From CAYRWR01 sp964537555 (GTDB taxonomy: Bacteria > Spirochaetota > Brevinematia > Brevinematales > CAYRWR01): DNA of 6,404 bases. The position numbers and the translations under genes were made by a program. Below are positions 1 through 6,326 of the stretch, piece by piece. Numbering within the stretch: position 1 is the stretch's first letter; every line of letters begins with the position of its first letter. The stretch lies in the NCBI GenBank assembly GCA_964537555.1, contig CAZIAD010000094.1, positions 1 to 6,404 of the forward strand. Direction: 5' to 3'. The notes beneath the pieces were generated by a model. That model made no database searches and had not been told where the DNA came from. It saw only the letters and a program-made list of their open reading frames with translations.

Positions 1-93
1 TTTTCCTGTCTTTAAGTATAATATTAATATAACTATATTTGGCAAATATTACAACAATCTACCGAAGAGGAAAATATTTTATAAAAAAATAGA

Positions 94-99
94 TATAAT
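94..99 (+). promoter_or_regulatory. Possible -10 element for the efflux operon
   Basis: A perfect TATAAT hexamer lies about 49 bases before the channel gene's start codon, inside a leader of about 23% GC. No convincing -35 hexamer sits 16-18 bases upstream; the best-placed bases are A-rich. In such AT-rich DNA this hexamer can arise by chance, and another TATAAT occurs at 17-22. The assignment rests on position and the match to the sigma-70 consensus only. Confidence 0.35.
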
Positions 100-135
100 C
101 ACACAAAATAAGTATATTAAACACGTATTTAAATC

Positions 136-141
136 GAGGAG
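136..141 (+). promoter_or_regulatory. Shine-Dalgarno site of the TolC-like gene
   Basis: GAGGAG lies six bases before the ATG at 148. It is a strong purine-rich ribosome binding site at normal spacing and fixes the start codon of the channel gene. Confidence 0.8.
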
Positions 142-147
142 TGGGAT

Positions 148-1629
148 ATGACCAGAAAAGGCTTGTATTTTATAGTTTTTATGCTGAGTGCAGCATCTGT
201 TTTCTCACAGAGCTATGAGCTGAACGAGAAGGATTTTTTATTTATTATGCTGCGTAATTCCTATGATGCCCAGAGTCTGAAATATAGCCATCTGGCTTCA
301 TTACAAGCAGAGACAGTATCCGGGGCTCTTTACAATCCGGAAGTCTATGTGAATGCCGGATACACATCATCTACCAATGCTCCATCCGGTTTATTAAATG
401 GTCTGAAGGGCACTTCTCTGGGAGTGGGTTTGTCTAAACTTTTTTCCACCGGGACTATTGCTTCCTTTGAAATAGGAGGAGAAAAAAGTACTTCTCTTTT
501 GTCTTTTGATTTTGCCACCAGTACTCCTAATGTGGAAAAAAAATCCTATGACCCCTATATCAGCCTGAGCCTGATACAGCCTGTATTAAAGGGAGGGATC
601 CCCTATCTGCCTGGAAGGATAATACTGGATATCAATAAAAACAATCAGAAGCTAAGTGACCTCGGTTCGCGAATGGCGCTGGAATCCATGATTTATGGGG
701 CTCTGCTGCAGTACCACCAGTTTCTGAATGACCTGGCCATCCTGAAGATAAACGAAGAATCTCTGGCAGATTATCGATCCCTGTATACCAAGTATAAAAG
801 GCAATTCGAATACGGCTCTTTATCACAATCTGATCTGCTTCGCTTTCAAAGCCAGGTACAGGAGCTGGAGATCAGTGTAAGACGGGCACAGGCCAGGCTG
901 GAATATGACCTGGAGACGATTTCAGCAGCATTAAAGACCAATATTAATATCAGTACACTTAATGTTGTTGAGACATTTTTGGCTGACACACTTTCCAATC
1001 AGGTAGAGAGTGCATACCTGCAATCTGTCTCCAATGGAACCGATGTTTTGCAGTCGGGATTATTATTACGCAATTCTGATCTGTTTTACAAGACAGCTCT
1101 GGATGATACCCTTCCCAGCCTTAATCTCACTACATCTTTCAAGCTTAACGGGAATTATTCAGGAACAGATACTAATCCCTGGTCCCAGGCTATACAGAAT
1201 ATGAATTATAATGAGTTTTTCATTGGCCTGGAATTCCGCATGCCATTTCTGGCACCCTCCGAAAAGGCCAAAGTACTGGAGGCTGAGTATAAAAAGAAAA
1301 AAGCTGAAATGGACGATGCTTCATTAAAAGAGCAGTTATTAGTGAAGATAAAAGATAAGATCAGGCAGATCGAGCTGGGACGTTATTCCATTCAGAGATA
1401 TTCCGAGCTCCTGGAAATCAATAAGCAAATAGTAGCCTCATCACTAAAAGATTACAGTAATGGTAAGATAACGTCCAGAGAGCTGGTTCAGGTAAATGAA
1501 GACCTGCGCCGTATCAAGACTACCTATGCCGGAGTCCTTCTGTCCTATAAGATAAATGTGCTGGATCTGGAGATGATAAAAGGTTCATTGCTTAAAGTGT
1601 ATGGTATTGACCTGGATAGTATACAATAA
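148..1629 (+). CDS. TolC-like outer-membrane efflux channel (OEP family)
   Basis: Predicted outer-membrane channel of an efflux system; in this family a trimer forms a beta-barrel in the outer membrane with a long alpha-helical tunnel into the periplasm. The 493-residue length is typical. Residues 1-20 form a signal peptide (basic MTRK, hydrophobic core, then VFSQS), with cleavage likely near residue 20 or 21. The motif SLIQPVLKGG around residues 141-150 matches the 'QPLL(K/R)G' strand that precedes the first long helical segment in many OEP proteins. Two long charged, heptad-like helical stretches follow, roughly residues 170-270 and 370-475, separated by a Ser/Thr/Asn-rich stretch that fits the second barrel segment. 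This is the two-fold repeat expected of the family. The start is set by GAGGAG six bases upstream. The RND pump gene begins 12 bases after the stop, so the two are almost certainly co-transcribed. The family is secure; the substrate is unknown. No adaptor gene is adjacent. Confidence 0.9.
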   Translation: MTRKGLYFIVFMLSAASVFSQSYELNEKDFLFIMLRNSYDAQSLKYSHLASLQAETVSGALYNPEVYVNAGYTSSTNAPSGLLNGLKGTSLGVGLSKLFSTGTIASFEIGGEKSTSLLSFDFATSTPNVEKKSYDPYISLSLIQPVLKGGIPYLPGRIILDINKNNQKLSDLGSRMALESMIYGALLQYHQFLNDLAILKINEESLADYRSLYTKYKRQFEYGSLSQSDLLRFQSQVQELEISVRRAQARLEYDLETISAALKTNINISTLNVVETFLADTLSNQVESAYLQSVSNGTDVLQSGLLLRNSDLFYKTALDDTLPSLNLTTSFKLNGNYSGTDTNPWSQAIQNMNYNEFFIGLEFRMPFLAPSEKAKVLEAEYKKKKAEMDDASLKEQLLVKIKDKIRQIELGRYSIQRYSELLEINKQIVASSLKDYSNGKITSRELVQVNEDLRRIKTTYAGVLLSYKINVLDLEMIKGSLLKVYGIDLDSIQ

Positions 1630-1641
1630 TCGGGGGACGAA

Positions 1642-4600
1642 ATGAAGATAATAGAGTTTTTTTTAAAACAGACAAAATTATTAAATCTCATCGTGGCGGT
1701 GATCATTGGCTTCGGTGTTTTTCTGTTTGCCAATGGTAAGAAAGAAGCATTTCCTACTTTTGTGGTAAACCAGGTCTACATCACCACTTTATATCCGGGT
1801 GCTCCCGCTGCAACCATTGAAAATCAGATCACCTATCCCATAGAAAATGAGATAAAAGGTGTGAGCGGAGTAGAAAAGATCCAATCCAGCTCCAGAGAAA
1901 ACATATCTACCATTATTGTCACTATCGATCCTGCCTATGAAAACAAGCTCAATGACATCAAACAGGAGATAGAGACTGCTATTGATCTGGTGGATTTCCC
2001 CGCAGGGGTGGAAAAACCCTCTGTCACCCTGTTCGATAACGGACTCATACCTGTGGTCAGGGTCCTGATCGCCGGGGGCCAGGATGAATGGCAACGCCGC
2101 AGTATAGCCAAGGAATTCGAAAGAGATGTGCTGAATGTCACCGGGGTGGGGGGCATAGACCTGAACGGATATAGAAAAGAGGAGATAAAAGTAGCCGCCT
2201 ATCCTGAGCGCCTTCGGGAAAAGGGCCTGTCTATTGAAGATGTCATGAATGCCATCAGGGCCAAGAATGTAAATATTCCCGCCGGAGAGATCTACCAGGG
2301 GGATAAACTACTGCTGGTCAGGGTACAGACCGAATTCACTACTCCCCGGGAGATAGAAAATATAGTACTGAGAGCCAATGATGATTTCAAAGCCGTCAGG
2401 GTAAAAGATGTAGCCAGGGTCTATCAGGACTTTGAAAAAGCCAGTCTCTTAAAAAGGGCCAATGGTAAGAAAGGTATAGAGGTCTCTATCAAGAAAAGCA
2501 AGGAAGGGGACAATATAAAGATCTCAGATGCCGTCCAACAGCTGGTCAAAGAATATGAAAAGAAGTATGAGGACGTATCATTTATTATTTTTAATGATAC
2601 CTCTGTATATGTGAAAAATCGTCTACGCATATTGTCATCCAATGCATTTCTGGGATTGATCTTTGTAGTGGTCATACTTTTTCTGTTTTTTGATGCCACC
2701 ACTTCTTTCTGGACTGTGATGGGGATGCCTGTAGCTTTTACCGCTGCCATTATAGTGACCCATTTTATGGGACTGTCTCTGAATCTTATGAGTATGTTCG
2801 GCTTCATAATAGTAGTAGGGATGATAGTAGACGATGCGATCGTGATCGCGGAAAATGTCTATGGGAAAATGGAGCAGGGGCTCAGTCCTTTTGATGCGGC
2901 GGTACAGGGTACCAAAGAAGTGATCGTACCGATATTTGTTTCCATCGCTACAACTATAGCAGCATTTATACCCCTCCTTCTTATCTCCGGTACTATAGGT
3001 AAGTTTTTCGGGGTTATCCCAAAAGTAGTGTCCATCACACTGATTGCCTCCTTTGTAGAAGCTATATTTGTACTTCCGGGCCACCTCTACCATTATAAAC
3101 AGAAAAAACTGGATAAAGGCTCAGTGATCAAGCTGGCCCGTAAGACCGAGGTGTTCAATTCTATAAAGGCCGTTTACCAGCGATTTATGGCAAAAGTACT
3201 GGATAAAAAAGGCCTGTCCTTTGTGATCTACATGGGTGTAGTGATCCTTATCATGGGATTTTTAGGTTCGAGGGTCCCCTTTAAGTTTTCACCGGGGCGA
3301 GTCAATGAATACTCCATAGCTATGCAGACAGACCCTTCTTTTTCATTAGCCCTCACGGAAAATGAAGTGTCCCGGGTAGAACAGTATCTGCTGTCCCAGC
3401 CCAGCAATGTGGTACAGGATGTCATCTCTGTAGTAGGCCAGTCCGGGAGCGGCCAGTTCCTCAGCACGGGAGATAACCGGGCTTCTATTCAGGTCATACT
3501 AGACCCTGACCGGCCTGCTAAATTTGATGAAGTAGACTTTAAACGTAAGATCATTGAGGCAGGGACCCTGATCAACGGAAAGACCAATAAAAACATACAA
3601 TCATTTGAAGTCAGTACTATTCAAGCCGGCCCTCCCCCCAGTAAGCCTATTAATGTGATCGTGACCGGGGATAATCTGCAGGATGTACTGGCAGTAGCCG
3701 GAGAGATCAGAGACTATGCCAGGGGTATATCCAATGCCAGCGATGTAAAGCTGGATTATGAAAAGGGTAAATCAGAATTTGTGCTGGACATTGATGAAGT
3801 CAAAGCAAAATTTGTAGGCCTAAGTGCTTTTGAGATAGCTACAGCAGTACGGAATAAGTTTGATGGCGGTATTGCCACCACCCTGAAGTCTAAGGGGGAG
3901 GATACGGATATCCGGGTGCAGTACGATTCCGTTTCCAGTGCTTCCTACAAGGCCCTTAAAGGCCTGAAAATAGAGAACCGGTTCGGGAAGTATATCGACT
4001 TCTCTAAAATAGGTCAGATCACCCGCAAAGACGGAATCGCAGAGATACGTCACTATAATGCCCGTCTCACCGTGACGGTACTGGGTAACCTGGCCAATCC
4101 TTACGATAAGGTCTATACTTCCGGTAAGATCAATCAGATCCTGGAGGCAAAGTTCGGGACTGTTAACACGAATTACCCGGGGGTATCTATACAGTATGGC
4201 GGAGAAAATGAAGACATGATGCGTACTATCCGTGATCTGGGTATTGCCTATCTGGTGGCCATCCTGGTGATATTCGCCCTCATGGTGGGCCTGTTTAAAA
4301 ACTATGGACAGACTCTGATAGTGATGCTTACCATTCCATTCGGCATAGTGGGGGTATACATAGGATTATGGATAAATGGTATGGCCTTGTCCTATACCTC
4401 CATGATAGGTATAGTGGCCCTGTCTGGGGTTGTAGTAAATGGAGCTATCATCCTCATCGACTTCATCAATAAAAGAAGACAGGAAGGTATGACGATCAGA
4501 GAAGCAGTGCTGGAAGGGTCTTCCAACCGGCTGCGTCCCGTGATCATGACTACTCTCACTACGGTAGTGGGATTGATGCCTATGGCTTATGGCTGGGGAG

Positions 4601-4800
4601 GAAAGGAAGAGTTCCTGCAGCCTCTGGGTGTGGCTTTGTTATTCGGTATCATTTTTGCTACTATACTGACCCTGTTCTTTATTCCTCTGATGTATTCTAT
4701 ACTGGAAGAGACGATAAAGAAGGACTGGGCATCAGGATTGAAAACCCTTACTGCCAAAGCCGGTGCCGGTATACAGAATGTCTTTAAGAAAAAAAAGTGA
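1642..4800 (+). CDS. RND-family efflux pump, inner-membrane permease subunit
   Basis: Predicted proton-driven RND exporter (AcrB/ACR_tran superfamily) that would pass substrates from periplasm or inner membrane to the TolC-like channel encoded just upstream. The 1052-residue length is normal. Topology is classic: TM1 about 12-31, a periplasmic loop of about 300 residues, TM2-TM6 about 335-482, TM7 about 525-543, a second loop of about 320 residues, and TM8-TM12 about 867-1015. TM4 carries the conserved Asp pair D397-D398 (GMIVDDAIVIAEN) of the proton relay. TM6 ends in a VEAIFVLPGHL segment like the 'ESLFILPAHL' of one RND branch. The TM11 entry RLRPVIMTT (R965) is conserved. TM10 reads SGVVVNGAIILIDFIN, with N933-G934 and no Lys of the AcrB type. 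The ATG is preceded by GGGGGA at 1632-1637, a usable but weak Shine-Dalgarno site. A C-terminal Lys-rich tail ends the protein and a strong terminator follows. The substrate cannot be read from the sequence. Confidence 0.95.
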   Translation: MKIIEFFLKQTKLLNLIVAVIIGFGVFLFANGKKEAFPTFVVNQVYITTLYPGAPAATIENQITYPIENEIKGVSGVEKIQSSSRENISTIIVTIDPAYENKLNDIKQEIETAIDLVDFPAGVEKPSVTLFDNGLIPVVRVLIAGGQDEWQRRSIAKEFERDVLNVTGVGGIDLNGYRKEEIKVAAYPERLREKGLSIEDVMNAIRAKNVNIPAGEIYQGDKLLLVRVQTEFTTPREIENIVLRANDDFKAVRVKDVARVYQDFEKASLLKRANGKKGIEVSIKKSKEGDNIKISDAVQQLVKEYEKKYEDVSFIIFNDTSVYVKNRLRILSSNAFLGLIFVVVILFLFFDATTSFWTVMGMPVAFTAAIIVTHFMGLSLNLMSMFGFIIVVGMIVDDAIVIAENVYGKMEQGLSPFDAAVQGTKEVIVPIFVSIATTIAAFIPLLLISGTIGKFFGVIPKVVSITLIASFVEAIFVLPGHLYHYKQKKLDKGSVIKLARKTEVFNSIKAVYQRFMAKVLDKKGLSFVIYMGVVILIMGFLGSRVPFKFSPGRVNEYSIAMQTDPSFSLALTENEVSRVEQYLLSQPSNVVQDVISVVGQSGSGQFLSTGDNRASIQVILDPDRPAKFDEVDFKRKIIEAGTLINGKTNKNIQSFEVSTIQAGPPPSKPINVIVTGDNLQDVLAVAGEIRDYARGISNASDVKLDYEKGKSEFVLDIDEVKAKFVGLSAFEIATAVRNKFDGGIATTLKSKGEDTDIRVQYDSVSSASYKALKGLKIENRFGKYIDFSKIGQITRKDGIAEIRHYNARLTVTVLGNLANPYDKVYTSGKINQILEAKFGTVNTNYPGVSIQYGGENEDMMRTIRDLGIAYLVAILVIFALMVGLFKNYGQTLIVMLTIPFGIVGVYIGLWINGMALSYTSMIGIVALSGVVVNGAIILIDFINKRRQEGMTIREAVLEGSSNRLRPVIMTTLTTVVGLMPMAYGWGGKEEFLQPLGVALLFGIIFATILTLFFIPLMYSILEETIKKDWASGLKTLTAKAGAGIQNVFKKKK

Positions 4801-4829
4801 TATTTTAAAAAAAATACACTATAAACCCG

Positions 4830-4860
4830 GCAGGCCCCGAAATTTCGGGGCCTGCTTTTT
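4830..4860 (+). terminator. Intrinsic terminator of the efflux operon
   Basis: A perfect 26-base palindrome at 4830-4855 (two 13-base arms, GC-rich outer part, AAATTT centre) is followed by five T residues at 4856-4860. It begins 29 bases after the pump gene's stop. The RNA would fold as a stem of about ten pairs, GC-rich, with a short AU loop and a U-tract. This ends the two-gene operon and separates it from the small gene downstream. There is no comparable T-run on the opposite strand side, so it acts mainly on plus-strand transcripts. Confidence 0.92.
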
Positions 4861-4938
4861 CATAGGTACTCATTTTTTTAGGATATTGTATTCGACTATT
4901 TATATAAGTCAAAATATGTATTTCAAATGCATGTGTAT

Positions 4939-4951
4939 CCAGTTAAACTGG
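4939..4951. repeat. Short perfect palindrome CCAGTT-A-AACTGG
   Basis: Two 6-base arms around one central A, in the 183-base gene-free stretch between the operon terminator and the small gene. As DNA it has the form of a small operator. The right arm plus one base (4945-4951) is also complementary to CCAGTTT at 4990-4996, which allows an alternative 7-bp stem. No promoter that I would trust lies beside it, so a regulatory role is only a possibility. Confidence 0.3.
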
Positions 4952-5027
4952 TGGCATGGGTTCGGCAGAGATGTGGGGGTGTAATAATCCCAGTTTGGAT
5001 AAGTAATTAAAAAAAAGCATTTACTAT

Positions 5028-5033
5028 AGGGGA
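5028..5033 (+). promoter_or_regulatory. Ribosome binding site of the GGLSL-repeat gene
   Basis: AGGGGA ends ten bases before the ATG at 5044, slightly long but workable spacing. No other start codon in the same frame lies between this site and 5044. M4 at 5053 is an alternative start but is 19 bases away, so 5044 is preferred. Confidence 0.55.
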
Positions 5034-5043
5034 ATGTGCACCT

Positions 5044-5277
5044 ATGAAGACTATGAAAAGGATCAACACTTATCGTAAAAAGGGTGATAGAGTACGTGCC
5101 ACCGCCATGAAGAAGGCAAAGAAAAGGATGCTGGAACGTTTCGGAGAGGCCTTTATCCCGGGAGGGCTTTCACTGGATGATGCTTCTGAACACTCCGGGG
5201 GATTAAGCCTGGACACCGGGGAAAACGGTGGGCTCAGTCTGGCGGACCAGGACAGCGGTTCAACACGAGATTATTAA
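5044..5277 (+). CDS. Small protein with basic N-terminus and three GGLSL repeats, unknown function
   Basis: I do not recognise this 77-residue protein. It has two contrasting halves. Residues 1-33 are strongly basic (14 Lys/Arg against 2 acidic residues) and probably helical, as expected of a nucleic-acid-, ribosome- or membrane-surface-binding segment. Residues 40-71 hold three tandem units starting GGLSL: 40-51, 52-61 and 62-71, each ending in an acidic/polar stretch. The three GGLSL copies use different synonymous codons (Leu CTT, TTA, CTC; Ser TCA, AGC, AGT), which argues for selection on the peptide and supports a real gene. There is no signal peptide or membrane segment, so it is probably cytoplasmic. 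It follows a strong terminator and has its own ribosome site (AGGGGA at 5028-5033), so it is likely a separate transcript, although no clear promoter is visible. It is about 50% GC. The stop is TAA at 5275-5277, and the gene converges on the barrel gene. Confidence 0.7.
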   Translation: MKTMKRINTYRKKGDRVRATAMKKAKKRMLERFGEAFIPGGLSLDDASEHSGGLSLDTGENGGLSLADQDSGSTRDY

Positions 5278-5342
5278 CACTTATCAGGGTATCAAACAGA
5301 ATCTAAGCAGCCAGGAAAGTCTCAATAGACCCAGGGATAGAT

Positions 5343-5380
5343 ATAAAAAAATAGCCCTGTCACATATCCGTGACAGGGCT
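5343..5380 (-). terminator. Intrinsic terminator of the minus-strand barrel gene
   Basis: Perfect 11-bp stem AGCCCTGTCAC (5353-5363) with GTGACAGGGCT (5370-5380) and a 6-base loop. Read on the minus strand it is followed by a T-run (A-run at 5345-5351 on the plus strand) and starts about 20 bases after the barrel gene's stop. On the plus strand the hairpin is followed by GTTAGTGAG with no T-run, so it is poorly suited to terminating the small gene by the intrinsic route, though the hairpin could still protect that transcript's 3' end. Confidence 0.88.
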
Positions 5381-5399
5381 GTTAGTGAGAAAATCTAAT

Positions 5400-6236
5400 C
5401 TAGAAGGTATAGGAAAGGCTCAGTGCTACAGACAGAGTGCCCAGCCAGTTTTCTGTGAATCCGTCTCCCAGGCCGTCATAACGGGCTGCATTTTCGGTTC
5501 CCAGGGCTCCGCCCCCCAGACTGCGTAACACCAGGGCTGAATCCAGATCCTCAGTGAGGTGCCAGCCAAATCTGAGATTGGCATCCAGGATAGAACCTAT
5601 AAAGTCTGTATCGGTAGTACCATTAAAAACTGTGCCCCAGGCATAAAATCCATCTATCTCTGTCTCCAGATAATAAAGATCAGAGAGATTTAATAATGCT
5701 CTGGTCTTGAGGATGGGCACTATGCCCAGGCCCTGGTTGGCAACAGACTGGGTACCATCCAGAGAACGGAAGATGATCGATGCGTCCCTGATCTGAACAG
5801 ACAGGCCTATCTCCCACTTAAAGCGGGGATTATCTATCAGGGTGTAGAGGTAACTCAGACGATAGAAATCGAAACCATACTTAAAGGTCATGGAAGTATT
5901 ACTGGTAAAAGTGACATTATCTACCGTAATGTCTCTTTTCAAGACTGATTCTGTATCAATGGTAAGGGGCTGATACAGAAAGATAAGGCTGTGTTTTTTA
6001 CCCACCATCCATTCAAAGGTGAATTTTGAGACGGGATACAGGTTTTCCTGACCGCCATCTGTGATATAATTTACCGCAGTACCATTAGTACCAAACTGTA
6101 TGGTATGGGTATACACACCTACGTATCCATACTCGAAACTCATCTTAGTGATATCTCTGCCTGCGCCCTGTGAATATCCCGGACTAACCATTAGCACAGA
6201 GATAGCCATTGCACCTAAAAACAATAATCTTTTCAT
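5400..6236 (-). CDS. Predicted outer-membrane beta-barrel protein of unknown family
   Basis: A 278-residue secreted protein. Residues 1-23 form a signal peptide (MKRLL, hydrophobic core, then PGYSQ), probably cleaved after the Gln at 23. The mature part is rich in alternating polar/hydrophobic stretches with many aromatic residues, for example FEYGYVGVYTHTIQFG, MTFKYGFDFYRLSYLYTL and FKWEIGLSVQI. It ends ALSLSYTF: a final amphipathic strand with C-terminal Phe, the usual signal for outer-membrane barrel assembly (BAM). Length and strand density suggest a small barrel of perhaps 10-12 strands, which is an inference. I cannot name a family, and no ligand or channel type is evident. It is monocistronic: a promoter at 6265-6294, AGGAG six bases before the ATG, and a terminator about 20 bases after the TAG stop. 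It converges with the small gene and has no shared operon with the pump. Confidence 0.85.
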   Translation of the reverse strand: MKRLLFLGAMAISVLMVSPGYSQGAGRDITKMSFEYGYVGVYTHTIQFGTNGTAVNYITDGGQENLYPVSKFTFEWMVGKKHSLIFLYQPLTIDTESVLKRDITVDNVTFTSNTSMTFKYGFDFYRLSYLYTLIDNPRFKWEIGLSVQIRDASIIFRSLDGTQSVANQGLGIVPILKTRALLNLSDLYYLETEIDGFYAWGTVFNGTTDTDFIGSILDANLRFGWHLTEDLDSALVLRSLGGGALGTENAARYDGLGDGFTENWLGTLSVALSLSYTF

Positions 6237-6241
6237 AAATG

Positions 6242-6249
6242 ACTCCTCT
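6242..6249 (-). promoter_or_regulatory. Shine-Dalgarno site of the barrel gene
   Basis: On the minus strand AGAGGAGT precedes the ATG (6236-6234), with six bases between the AGGAG core and the start codon. This is a strong site that fixes the start. Confidence 0.8.
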
Positions 6250-6264
6250 TAAACATTTGATTAA

Positions 6265-6294
6265 ATAATACTAAATCAGTGGGATATACGTCAA
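6265..6294 (-). promoter_or_regulatory. Sigma-70-like promoter of the barrel gene
   Basis: On the minus strand TTGACG (6294-6289) is the -35 (5 of 6 to TTGACA) and TATTAT (6270-6265) the -10 (5 of 6 to TATAAT), with an 18-base spacer. The predicted transcription start is near 6258, giving a leader of about 22 bases that contains the ribosome site. Spacing one base over the optimum and good hexamers make this the most credible promoter in the window. Confidence 0.65.
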
Positions 6295-6301
6295 GTTTTT
6301 A

Positions 6302-6326
6302 AATCACTTATTTTAAGTAAGTGATT
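6302..6326. repeat. Inverted repeat over the end of the upstream minus-strand gene
   Basis: Perfect 9-base arms AATCACTTA (6302-6310) and TAAGTGATT (6318-6326) around a 7-base loop, covering the stop codon and last five codons of the partial minus-strand gene and lying just upstream of the barrel gene's -35. The stem is AT-rich, and on the minus strand only TTTAAAAACTT follows, so it is a weak intrinsic terminator at best. It could instead be a binding site upstream of the barrel promoter. Confidence 0.5.

Noticed and set aside
2..151. Plus-strand frame open from the edge to a TGA that overlaps the channel gene's ATG (ATGA)
   Set aside because: It could be the end of an upstream gene, but the stretch is about 23% GC, its translation is dominated by Lys, Ile, Asn and Tyr, and it contains a perfect TATAAT. 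It reads as non-coding leader. The ATGA overlap alone is not enough.
2635..3093. 152-codon minus-strand frame inside the pump gene
   Set aside because: It is the antisense of the strongly conserved TM2-TM6 region; its Tyr/His/Lys-rich translation is typical of an antisense shadow, and it has no ribosome site.
4763..4984. 73-codon plus-strand frame across the end of the pump gene
   Set aside because: It starts inside the pump gene in another frame and runs through the terminator palindrome and its T-run; nothing in it looks like a protein family.
4961..4990. GGGTTCGGCAGAG resembling a tRNA T-arm or riboswitch core
   Set aside because: No acceptor stem, anticodon arm or CCA end can be laid out around it, and I could not match a known riboswitch consensus.
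5065..5285. 10-base direct repeat AACACTTATC at both ends of the small gene
   Set aside because: Considered as target-site duplication or att-like repeats, but there are no terminal inverted repeats, no recombinase, and the first copy is within the coding sequence. Most likely chance.
6233..6256. Seven-codon minus-strand leader frame (MFKRSHL) ending in an ATGA overlap with the barrel gene
   Set aside because: The predicted transcription start is only a couple of bases before its ATG, leaving no ribosome site, and such short frames are common by chance.
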